This document shows, one piece after another, positions 18,521 to 26,101 of a DNA stretch of 64,000 nt. The position numbers were made by a program, and so were the translations under genes. Origin of the DNA: Deltaproteobacteria bacterium (GTDB taxonomy: Bacteria > Desulfobacterota > Desulfarculia > JACQYL01); the NCBI GenBank assembly GCA_016208165.1, contig JACQYL010000115.1, positions 1-64,000 of the forward strand, in the 5' to 3' direction. The notes under the pieces were generated by a model that saw only the letters and a program-made list of their open reading frames with translations, was not told where the DNA came from and did no database searches. Numbering within the stretch: the first letter of the stretch is position 1; each line of letters begins with the position of its first letter.

Positions 18521-18552
18521 GCCAAAACCGAAGACACATGGAGGAGGGTAAA

Positions 18553-19152
18553 ATGAAGCTCGCAAGAATTCCCGCGCTCCTGGTTTTCATGGGCATGTTG
18601 ATTTTCCTGCCCAACGCCCAGGCGGCCTTTTTGTCGGTTTCGCCCGTCGGCTCGTTTGATGCAGTAGCCGCGGGTGCGACCTCGATCACGTACGATGTTT
18701 TCTTCAATGTCGAAGGGGGTGAGAGTTTCACCTTTGGTTCATGGGATTTCGTCATGCAGTACGATACCGCCGAGCTGGACAACTGGGCGACGTCTTATCT
18801 GTTGGCTGGAACCATATCGGAGGTTACTCTTGGTTCGCTCAATAACTTGTTCTTTTCCCTGACACCGGCCACGGATGTGACTTTTGGCTCCGCCGGCGCT
18901 TACCTGTTGACATCCCTTACGTTCGACATCCTCGCTCCCGTACAGTTTTTTGACGGAATCGCCGATTTTTCGGTGCTTTCACAGATCGGCGACCTGTTTA
19001 CGGGATTTACCACTGCACAAGGCGACTTTTATCAGTACGACGGTGCGGCCGGGGCTGATGTGGGTACGGTCCCCATACCGGGCGCCGTCTGGCTGCTGGG
19101 GTCGGGAATACTCGGGCTTTTGGGCCTGAACCGCGGACGACGAAGCCGATAG
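18553..19152 (+). CDS. PEP-CTERM protein with cohesin-like module
   Basis: A signal peptide ends at A-Q-A-A. A single beta-rich domain of about 145 residues follows, with cohesin-like layout (S-I-T-Y-D-V-F-F-N-V-E, then a W-D-F-V-M-Q-Y-D-T-A-E-L strand). The C-terminus is V-P-I-P-G-A-V-W-L-L-G-S-G with a second hydrophobic run and a basic R-G-R-R-S-R end: a PEP-CTERM signal handled by an exosortase, which is not in the window. The start at 18553 follows GGAGGAGGG. Two relatives start at 23251 and 23984. It follows the dockerin cytochrome directly, so a cohesin-dockerin contact is possible. The cohesin assignment is by pattern only. Confidence 0.82.
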   Translation: MKLARIPALLVFMGMLIFLPNAQAAFLSVSPVGSFDAVAAGATSITYDVFFNVEGGESFTFGSWDFVMQYDTAELDNWATSYLLAGTISEVTLGSLNNLFFSLTPATDVTFGSAGAYLLTSLTFDILAPVQFFDGIADFSVLSQIGDLFTGFTTAQGDFYQYDGAAGADVGTVPIPGAVWLLGSGILGLLGLNRGRRSR

Positions 19153-19221
19153 GAATGAGCACTTTACTTCAAAATTATCCGCGTCTTGAGGTGGAACAGT
19201 AAAAACCTTTGCATAAAGAAT

Positions 19222-19265
19222 CAGCCGGGCGCCTCCTAAAAAATGGGGCTCGGCTGTATTCTTTT
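19222..19265 (+). terminator. Intrinsic terminator after the PEP-CTERM gene
   Basis: CAGCCGGGC pairs with GCTCGGCTG (9 bp with one G-T pair) around an A-rich loop, followed by TATTCTTTT. It separates the cytochrome/PEP-CTERM pair from the parvulin group, which then needs its own promoter within 19266-19411. Confidence 0.7.
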
Positions 19266-19411
19266 GAATTCAAAGTCAGGACTTCTGACGCAGAGAACTC
19301 CAAAAGCGCAGAGATTGAAAATCCGACAGGGAGTAACACGGATTTGATCATCATCTCGATTAAAGGACTAACCGGAACAGAAGAAAGCAACTGGGAAGGA
19401 TGGAGATCATC

Positions 19412-20467
19412 ATGATTCGGCAGATGCGTTCGAACGTGAGTCGCGGGGGCCCAATGCGGGGTTGGCGCCTCCGGCGTCGGATATGGATCGTTGTGATGGC
19501 TTGCGCCCTCGCCGTGCCGGGTTTATTGGGTGCAGAGGGCCCAGACCCGGAGGTCGTATGCCGAGTGAACGGTGACCCGGTGACCCGGAACGAGTTGCAG
19601 CGCATGTTGGACGACGCGCTCGCGCGGCGCCGGCTTCAACAGGAGATCGACGTAGGAGAGCCGGGCAGCAAGGAAATAGAACGTCCGGCGCTACAAAAAC
19701 TGGTTCATCGCCGCCTGCTGCTTCAGGAAGCCGACCGGCGGAACCTTACGGTCACCGAAAAGGAACTGGAGCACGCCCTTAAAATTCTGAGAAGCCGCTT
19801 CCAGGATCTCAGAGGCTTTGGGGAGTGGATGAAGGAACGGGGCTTAGATGACCAGTCCCTCTTTGACATGGTACGCGCCCAAGTGTTGATGGCCAAAGTA
19901 TGGGCCGCGCTGGTGGAGGATGTGCGCGTACCCGAAGAGCGCATTGAGGCGTACTATGAAGCCCACAAGACAAACCTGACGATCGGTGAGGAAGTCCGGC
20001 TGCGGATTATCGCCGTCGAGTCCAATGCCGCGGCCGAAGAGATCCTGGCGGCCCTGCGCAAGGGCGCGAGTTTTGGCCGACTGGCTCGGACGAAGTCTCT
20101 GGGAATGCTCGCGGCGCAGGGCGGTGACACCGGTTGGGTCGATGCCCGAACCCTTCCGCAGCCCTTGCACGAAACGGTCGGCCTGCTGAAGGCCGGTGAC
20201 GTAGGGGGACCCATGGAGAAGTCCGCCGATGAGTTCCTCGTTGTTGGATTACAGGGGCGGAGGCCGTTGCTAGCCAAGAGCCTGATCGAGGCGCGGTCCG
20301 AAATTGAACGACGCCTCCTGCCTGAAAAGCAGCAGGAAGCCATCGAGGCATGGCTTATCGAGCAGGAAAAGAAGTCGAACATCGAGGTGCTCCTCCCATC
20401 TGAACGAGTCATGCAGGGGGAGGGAATGGGCGGAAAAGGAGAGAAAGCACATGCGGAAAAAGAATAA
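19412..20467 (+). CDS. SurA/PpiC-like parvulin peptidyl-prolyl isomerase
   Basis: Periplasmic folding helper. A signal peptide follows a basic N-terminus (W-R-L-R-R-R-I-W, cleavage near G-L-L-G-A). A SurA-type N-terminal helical domain begins V-C-R-V-N-G-D-P-V-T. The rotamase domain from about residue 190 has V-R-L-R-I-I-A-V-E, G-A-S-F-G-R-L-A-R and G-G-D-T-G-W-V. The Met at 19412 has GGAG at good spacing; the one at 19400 does not. The gene overlaps the next by 17 bases. Its place among exported cytochrome and cohesin-like genes suggests a dedicated chaperone for them. Confidence 0.88.
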   Translation: MIRQMRSNVSRGGPMRGWRLRRRIWIVVMACALAVPGLLGAEGPDPEVVCRVNGDPVTRNELQRMLDDALARRRLQQEIDVGEPGSKEIERPALQKLVHRRLLLQEADRRNLTVTEKELEHALKILRSRFQDLRGFGEWMKERGLDDQSLFDMVRAQVLMAKVWAALVEDVRVPEERIEAYYEAHKTNLTIGEEVRLRIIAVESNAAAEEILAALRKGASFGRLARTKSLGMLAAQGGDTGWVDARTLPQPLHETVGLLKAGDVGGPMEKSADEFLVVGLQGRRPLLAKSLIEARSEIERRLLPEKQQEAIEAWLIEQEKKSNIEVLLPSERVMQGEGMGGKGEKAHAEKE

Positions 20468-21194
20468 ACCGATTGAAGCGTTGACAAGCGTTTGTTTGAT
20501 CCTGTTGCTCCCTGTTGCTTTATGGTCCATGGACGGCTGCGCACGGGCCGTCCCTACAAGGACGCCTGAAAAGATCGATATGGCTGAGGCGCAGGACGCT
20601 CCGGCGCTCGAGAGCCGGGAGGAAAAGGTGAGCTATGCCCTGGGCATGGTTCTCGGAAACCAGTTCCGGAACCAGTCCATCGAGGTGGACCCGAACCTCT
20701 ATGTCCGGGGACTCAAGGACGGTCTTGGGGACGGCAAGACGCTCATGACCGAAGAAGAAGCCCGAGCCGCCGTAAACACGCTGCAAAGTGAGCTGAAAAG
20801 GAAGCGGATCGCACCGCCGGACGCCGCCGCCATCACCGACGTCAAGGTCTCCTTCAAATTGGATCCGCGGCTTACCCGGGGCCAATACATGGGAGACCGC
20901 TGGTTGTCGCCGCCCACCTTTACCAGCACGCTTCAGGCGGGGACGAAGATTACCGTGGAAGCCCGAGCCCACGGTCTTGACGCTCTTGGAAGGGGGATTC
21001 TCATAGACTCCGAATGGATCCCTTCGGATCCCGAGATGGTGAGTATATCCCCCGGCCAGGGCAAGACGGTGAAGCTCACCGTGAAGCGGGCCGGAGAGAG
21101 CCGTCTGAAAGTGGTTTCGAATGAGATTACAAAGGAATTGACCATCAAGGCGATAGCCAAAGGCGACGCCATGCAAGTGGAGATATCTCAATAG
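20451..21194 (+). CDS. Lipoprotein with FKBP_N domain joined to an Ig-like domain
   Basis: The signal ends in S-M-D-G-C (lipobox). Residues about 50-115 match the domain normally found N-terminal to FKBP isomerases (V-S-Y-A-L-G-M-V-L-G-N, G-L-K-D-G-L, L-M-T-E-E-E-A). The FKBP catalytic domain itself is absent. In its place is a roughly 110-residue Ig-like domain starting V-S-F-K-L-D-P-R-L-T and ending V-E-I-S-Q. The same domain is in the next gene's product. It is probably an assembly or scaffold factor that has lost, or never had, isomerase activity. The start at 20451 has GGAG nine bases upstream. Confidence 0.8.
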   Translation: MRKKNKPIEALTSVCLILLLPVALWSMDGCARAVPTRTPEKIDMAEAQDAPALESREEKVSYALGMVLGNQFRNQSIEVDPNLYVRGLKDGLGDGKTLMTEEEARAAVNTLQSELKRKRIAPPDAAAITDVKVSFKLDPRLTRGQYMGDRWLSPPTFTSTLQAGTKITVEARAHGLDALGRGILIDSEWIPSDPEMVSISPGQGKTVKLTVKRAGESRLKVVSNEITKELTIKAIAKGDAMQVEISQ

Positions 21195-21357
21195 AGGTCT
21201 GAAGATCAGAATTCGAAAGGGTTCTGACGGGACAAACTTGAAGCAATAGCGCTTGGTGGCCGAAACCTTCTCTTTTGGAAAAGCACACCTTCTGTGGCCC
21301 CGGCCAACCGGCATGGAAATGTTCCGTCCCCTTCGGACAAAGCGCGAGGAGACAACC

Positions 21358-22638
21358 ATGATACGCAACTCCCTTATTACCCGTTCAAGTACTCTTACGG
21401 CCTTGATAGTGCTCCTTGTGGGAGTCCTGATCCCGCACCCCCGGAATGCACACTCAGCCTCTCTGGCCGAGATCCGGGTCGCTTTCAAACTGGACCCGCG
21501 ACTCACCGGCGGCGTGTACTTGGGAGAGCGGTGGGTCTCGCCCGACACCTTTACCGGTTACCAGGTAGGGACCGAATTCACCGTGGATGTCCGAGCCGGA
21601 GGTATAGACGATCAGGGAGGTGTTGTGGACATAAACCCGGAATGGATTGCCGAGGACCCCGACATGGCGACCGTGTCTCCGGTTCAGGGCAAGCAGGTCA
21701 CCGTCACCGTGCGCCGGGCCGGAATGAGCCGCCTGACAGTGGCTTCCCCGGAGGTTTCGAAGGAGTTGTTCGTCGAGGCGACGTACATCGACACGGTCAT
21801 CAAGGTGGAGATCTCTCAAACCATGCCGGTGGAGGTGGAATTCATACCGTATCCGCCCTCACCCGAGCCCGTGCTCGATGCATCGCCGGGCGGCGCGAGG
21901 CCCGTTGGGGTGGGACCGGCAGCCCAAGGAGGCGATACCATCGACATCCGTATTGCCCTTGATTCGTTTCCAGACCCTGTGGATATCTTTTTCGGAGTCT
22001 ACGCTCCCGTTTCCCTGGGTTCGCAGGAAATATTGCTGCTGAGGCAGGACGATACCTTCCAATCGATGTCGGCGGGCCTCGTCCCTTGGAGGACCAATGT
22101 GTCCGGGCCGATCGATGAGTCCCTTTTCGGGGATATTGCCGTGTCCGATCTTCCCCCGGGAATGTATCACCTTTTGCTTCTTGTGGCGCCGGCAGCCGGT
22201 TCCGCTCTTCAGAAGGCTTATCTCTGGCAAACGGCCGTGGGAGCGGGAACGGCTGTGACAATCGAAACGCCGCTTTCGGGCGCACAGGTAGTGGACCCGG
22301 TTGAATCTGCCGGAAGAGGTGCGGGCCTCCTGACCGTGGTTCTCGAAACCAGAGAACTGGCTTCGACCCAGTCGTTCATGGATCTCACCAGTGACGTGAC
22401 CGGCTCCCACATACACATGGGAGCAGCCGGAGCCAACGGGCCGGTGATCGTCGGATTCACGGGATCGGCCGGCTTAGGCATAGCGGCCTGGGCCGCCCCG
22501 ATGGGCGCCGTTTTGACGCCCCAACAACTGGATGCCCTGATGAACGACGAATTGTACTTCCAGGCCCACACCCGGCAATACCCATTCGGCGAGATCAGAG
22601 GCCAGATACTGTATCCACCCGGCGCACCTCTCCTCTAA
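21358..22638 (+). CDS. Exported protein with Ig-like and CHRD-like domains
   Basis: The start at 21358 follows GAGGAG. A signal peptide ends near A-H-S-A-S. An N-terminal Ig-like domain (V-A-F-K-L-D-P-R-L-T-G-G to V-E-I-S-Q) is a close relative of the one in the preceding lipoprotein. A middle region of about 120 residues follows. The C-terminal CHRD-like domain has S-H-I-H-M-G-A-A-G-A-N-G-P-V and H-T-R-Q-Y-P-F-G-E-I-R-G-Q. CHRD domains are beta-rich and found in secreted proteins; His residues there may bind metal. It is adjacent to and co-oriented with the FKBP_N-Ig gene. Confidence 0.8.
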   Translation: MIRNSLITRSSTLTALIVLLVGVLIPHPRNAHSASLAEIRVAFKLDPRLTGGVYLGERWVSPDTFTGYQVGTEFTVDVRAGGIDDQGGVVDINPEWIAEDPDMATVSPVQGKQVTVTVRRAGMSRLTVASPEVSKELFVEATYIDTVIKVEISQTMPVEVEFIPYPPSPEPVLDASPGGARPVGVGPAAQGGDTIDIRIALDSFPDPVDIFFGVYAPVSLGSQEILLLRQDDTFQSMSAGLVPWRTNVSGPIDESLFGDIAVSDLPPGMYHLLLLVAPAAGSALQKAYLWQTAVGAGTAVTIETPLSGAQVVDPVESAGRGAGLLTVVLETRELASTQSFMDLTSDVTGSHIHMGAAGANGPVIVGFTGSAGLGIAAWAAPMGAVLTPQQLDALMNDELYFQAHTRQYPFGEIRGQILYPPGAPLL

Positions 22639-23250
22639 CCTCGGCCGAACTCGCTCACCCGTGATTTGAGGGACGTCCGGGGGACGAGCCCGGGTGGGGA
22701 TCGCACGTTCAAGGACCCTCGAGCGGCCAAGCGCTCTCTGAAAACGTTAGAATAAAGATCCGTAGATGATCGTCGCAGGGTGCACCGATCGGATTGAACG
22801 GTGCAATACGGACAAAGAATACCGATTTTGTGCTGCGACATTTCCTAATATAAAATCAGGTTTCTCCTGATGGAGTTTTGGCTAATTTCAGTTTAGAGTT
22901 AACAAAGAGACTTGGAAATAAAACGATCTGCAAACAAAGAAATTCTGAAAGAAAGCATCGGGTTTCCGCCTATCGCAAAGGAGTTCGCCAGGCCTGAAAT
23001 TGTTCTCCGGAGAAAGACGGCTTCGCAGGAACGCGAACGCGATTTAATTCCGAACTGAAATTCTTGCCAAGGCCATCAAATCGTCAGCGCAGCAAATGGG
23101 CGCGGGGCGCTCTTCCTCTGGATAACGCCCGCCTCGCTGCTGTTTGATTCGAAGGGACGGGTATCCGCCGATCATCGATCCGATGTGACCCATGCCTTTC
23201 AGGAATGGGCGATTGAGGGACAAAACTCATGGTGCAGGGAGGGGAGTAAA
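22639..23250. other. Intergenic region, about 610 bases
   Basis: No gene supported. A CACCCG...CGGGTG pair near 22659-22699 may fold as a weak terminator. The part from 22845 to 22975 is AT-rich and may hold the promoter of the next cohesin-like gene. Confidence 0.4.
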
Positions 23251-23844
23251 ATGAAAGTTGGAGGAACCTTGGCGCTCCTCGTTTGTTTGGGAATGACGGC
23301 TTTTCTTCCCGGGTCCCAGGCCGCGTTTTTATCGGTCTCGCCCACCGGCTCTTTCAACGCACAGGCTGCGGGCGCAACCTCGATCACGTACAATATATAT
23401 TTCAATGTTGAAGGGACCGAGAGTTTTACGTTTATTTCATGGGATTTCGATGTGGTGTACGATACCGGCGAGTTGGCCAACTGGTCGGCGTCCAACGTGG
23501 TGGCGGGAGGCATATCTGAGGCGGCTGATCCCCCCGATGGTACGCTCAATCACCTGTTCTTTTCCTTGGGGCCATCCACGGATGTGACGTTTGCCGATGC
23601 CGGCCCCCACCTCCTGGCGTCCGTGACCTTCGACATCATCAATCCTCTTCAGTCCCTTGACGGAATGCCCGATTTTTCGGTGCTTTCGCAGGTCGGCGAC
23701 AGTTTTGACGGGTTTACCGACGAGCAATTCCAATTTTATCAGTTCGCGGGCGCGAACGGCGCAGATGTCGGCCGCCCCGCGCCGGTTCCGGACCCGGCCG
23801 GACTGATAGGGACTTTGATGTTTTTGCTTCTCGGATCCCAATAG
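23251..23844 (+). CDS. Exported cohesin-like protein with degenerate sorting tail
   Basis: The start at 23251 follows GGGAGGGGAG. A signal peptide ends at S-Q-A-A. The 150-residue module parallels that of the protein at 18553 (F-L-S-V-S-P-T-G-S-F, A-G-A-T-S-I-T-Y, E-S-F-T-F-I-S-W-D-F, D-F-S-V-L-S-Q-V-G-D). The C-terminus begins like a PEP-CTERM signal (P-V-P-D-P-A-G-L-I-G-T-L) but stops after G-S-Q without the basic end. It is either truncated or released rather than sorted. The order of relatives suggests local duplication. Confidence 0.8.
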   Translation: MKVGGTLALLVCLGMTAFLPGSQAAFLSVSPTGSFNAQAAGATSITYNIYFNVEGTESFTFISWDFDVVYDTGELANWSASNVVAGGISEAADPPDGTLNHLFFSLGPSTDVTFADAGPHLLASVTFDIINPLQSLDGMPDFSVLSQVGDSFDGFTDEQFQFYQFAGANGADVGRPAPVPDPAGLIGTLMFLLLGSQ

Positions 23845-23983
23845 AAAGGCGAGGCGCTTTGTCCGAAACATAGGTTTAGTCGTTGCGCGGGGGAGGCGGC
23901 CGCCCGTATTCGCTCTTCACTCTGTCCCTTTCCCCGTCGGCGGCGAACAAAGGCAACCTCCCAAAATACATGGGGGTTCATAG

Positions 23984-26008
23984 ATGAGATCGGTTTTCAG
24001 AATTCTTGCGCTCACGATATGCATAGGCGTGGTTATTTTCCCTGCCAAAGGCCAGGCGGCGTACTTTTCGATCTCACCCACAGGCTCTTTCAATACACAA
24101 CCTGCGGGTGCGACCTCGATCACGTACGATGTATTCCTCAATGTCGAACAGGGTGAGAGCTTCACTTTTATTTCATGGGATTTCGACATGGAGTACGATG
24201 GCGCGGAGCTGGCCAACTGGTCGGCGTCCAACGTGGCGGCCGGAAACATAACAGAAGAGTCCCCCATTCCTGATGGCATCCTCAATCACTTGTTTTTATC
24301 CGTGACGTCGTCCACGGATGTAACGTTTGACACCGCCGGCCCTCACCGGCTGGCGTCTATCACCTTCGACATCCTGGACTCCGCTCAACCGTTTGATGGA
24401 ATGCCCGATTTTTCGGTGGTTTCACAGGTAGGCGACCTGTTTTTCGGGTTTACTACCGCAGGAGGGACCTTTTATCAATTCGACGGTGCAACCGGGGCTG
24501 ATGTGGGCGCCGCCTCGGGCTCGAATATAGGTCCCACGGCCGATGCCGGCGGAGATCGGTCCGCGCAGGAAGGAAGTTCGGTGGTTCTGAACGGCTCGGG
24601 TTCTTCGGATCCGGACGATGGTATTGAATCGTATCTGTGGGAACAGACGGCCGGTCCGACCGTCATCCTTACCGGCGCTACCGCCGCCCAAGCGTCTTTC
24701 ACGGCGCCCGAGGTCGGTTTGGGCGGCGTCGCGCTGACCTTCCGACTCACGGTAACCGACCACGAAAGCCTGTCTTCAACGGACTCGGTGGTCGTGACGG
24801 TGACGGACCTCGCTCAGAACGCACCCCCTGTGGCTGACGCGGGACCCGATCGAACGGCAAGCGAAGGAACATCGGTGAATCTGGACGGCTCGGGTTCATC
24901 GGATCCCGACGACGGCATTGAATCGTATTTGTGGGAACAGACCGACGGTCCTGCGGTAGTCCTTACCGGCGCTTCCACTGTTCAGGCTTCCTTCACCGCG
25001 CCTGAAGTCGGTCCGGCTGGAGATACACTGACCTTCCGGCTCACCGTCACGGACCTCGAAGGCCTTTTCGCATCGGACTCGGTTACGGTGACGGTGGCGG
25101 ACACAGGCCTGAACACGCCCCCAGTGGCTAATGCGGGACCGGATCAATCGGTAAACGAAGGCTCGCCGGTAAGTCTGGACGCCTCGGGTTCGTCGGATAC
25201 CGACGATGGCATTGAATCGTATTTGTGGGAACAGACCGACGGTCCCCAGGTCACTCTTTCCAATGCGGATTCCGCCCAGGCGTCTTTTATAGCCCCCCAG
25301 AACGTCTCCGAAGCAGTAACCTTGACGTTTCTGCTGACCGTTACGGACAGGGGCGGTCTCTGGAACACGGACCCTATTTCCGTGATCGTAACACCGGGCG
25401 GCGGTCCTGCGGCGTCGGAAATGGACGGCATCTACAAGGACGAAAAACAGACCATTAACGCGTATGTTCAGACGTATACCACCGGCGAAATACTCGTCAT
25501 TTTGACTCCCGACCTGGAGAATTGGTATGTATTTCTCGATCCGGATTGGACCGACGGGATCACGAGCGTGCCTGACCTCACGAATCAGGGGCACAAACTT
25601 ACCATGAGTTTCCTCAACAACGGCCACGTGCTCACGGCGCTGGTGTACGGCCAGGGTGGTTCCGGCTCGTGGGTGCTCGAACGTGCTTTCCGGTCCCTGC
25701 AGAACTCCTCACTCAAGGACGGCATATATAAACAGGGACAGGACATGAATCTATACGTTCAAACCTACGAGGAGGGATCCGCCATATTCATATTTACCTC
25801 CAACGCCTTGGAATGGAACGTGTTTCTGGACTCAGACTACTCGAACGGGATATCGGTGCCGAACGACCTGGCGAACGCCCAGCATCAGCTCGTCATGACA
25901 TCCGCAGGAACGAGCGCCTACAATGCCGTGGTGACGCCTCCGTCCGGCCCCGCCGACGCCTTTCTGCTCAACCGAATGTTTGCGGCGCCCAACGTCCTGT
26001 CCGAGTAA
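23984..26008 (+). CDS. Exported multidomain protein: cohesin-like module, three PKD/REJ-like repeats, two C-terminal repeats
   Basis: 674 aa. A signal peptide (ends G-Q-A-A) is followed by the same cohesin-like module as in the two preceding relatives. Three Ig/PKD-like repeats of exactly 98 residues come next, each with D-A-G-x-D, G-S-S-D, D-D-G-I-E-S-Y-L-W-E-Q-T and L-T-V-T-D. Two C-terminal units begin D-G-I-Y-K and contain Y-V-Q-T-Y; I know no name for them. There is no PEP-CTERM tail: repeats replace it. It is probably a surface adhesin or spacer protein. Confidence 0.85.
   Translation: MRSVFRILALTICIGVVIFPAKGQAAYFSISPTGSFNTQPAGATSITYDVFLNVEQGESFTFISWDFDMEYDGAELANWSASNVAAGNITEESPIPDGILNHLFLSVTSSTDVTFDTAGPHRLASITFDILDSAQPFDGMPDFSVVSQVGDLFFGFTTAGGTFYQFDGATGADVGAASGSNIGPTADAGGDRSAQEGSSVVLNGSGSSDPDDGIESYLWEQTAGPTVILTGATAAQASFTAPEVGLGGVALTFRLTVTDHESLSSTDSVVVTVTDLAQNAPPVADAGPDRTASEGTSVNLDGSGSSDPDDGIESYLWEQTDGPAVVLTGASTVQASFTAPEVGPAGDTLTFRLTVTDLEGLFASDSVTVTVADTGLNTPPVANAGPDQSVNEGSPVSLDASGSSDTDDGIESYLWEQTDGPQVTLSNADSAQASFIAPQNVSEAVTLTFLLTVTDRGGLWNTDPISVIVTPGGGPAASEMDGIYKDEKQTINAYVQTYTTGEILVILTPDLENWYVFLDPDWTDGITSVPDLTNQGHKLTMSFLNNGHVLTALVYGQGGSGSWVLERAFRSLQNSSLKDGIYKQGQDMNLYVQTYEEGSAIFIFTSNALEWNVFLDSDYSNGISVPNDLANAQHQLVMTSAGTSAYNAVVTPPSGPADAFLLNRMFAAPNVLSE
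24614..25245 (+). repeat. 294-base direct repeats inside the PKD-like region
   Basis: The stretch coding D-D-G-I-E-S-Y-L-W-E-Q-T starts at 24614, 24908 and 25202, a constant period of 294 bases. The DNA is nearly identical over about 40 bases of each copy, especially in copies 2 and 3. Recombination between copies could change the domain number. Confidence 0.8.
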
Positions 26009-26031
26009 CACTATTGGTTTTTGCTCCAGCA

Positions 26032-26062
26032 AAGGGAATCCGTCTTCGGCCGCGGATTCCCT
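26032..26062. terminator. Hairpin between convergent genes
   Basis: AAGGGAATCCG (26032-26042) pairs perfectly with CGGATTCCCTT (26052-26062), 11 bp. It lies between the stops of the two convergent genes. It has no strong T run on either side but is probably a shared terminator. Confidence 0.6.
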
Positions 26063-26101
26063 TCGGATTCCCTCCAAAACTGCAGGCTTCCTCGCGATGG
26101 A

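Noticed and set aside
23839-23880. TAG after G-S-Q in the second cohesin-like protein as read-through or pyrrolysine
   Set aside because: The frame beyond the stop does not restore a PEP-CTERM basic end, and no sign of pyrrolysine use is seen.
24614-25245. CRISPR-like array
   Set aside because: The regular repeats are 294 bases apart and in frame within a protein gene; they encode PKD-like domains.
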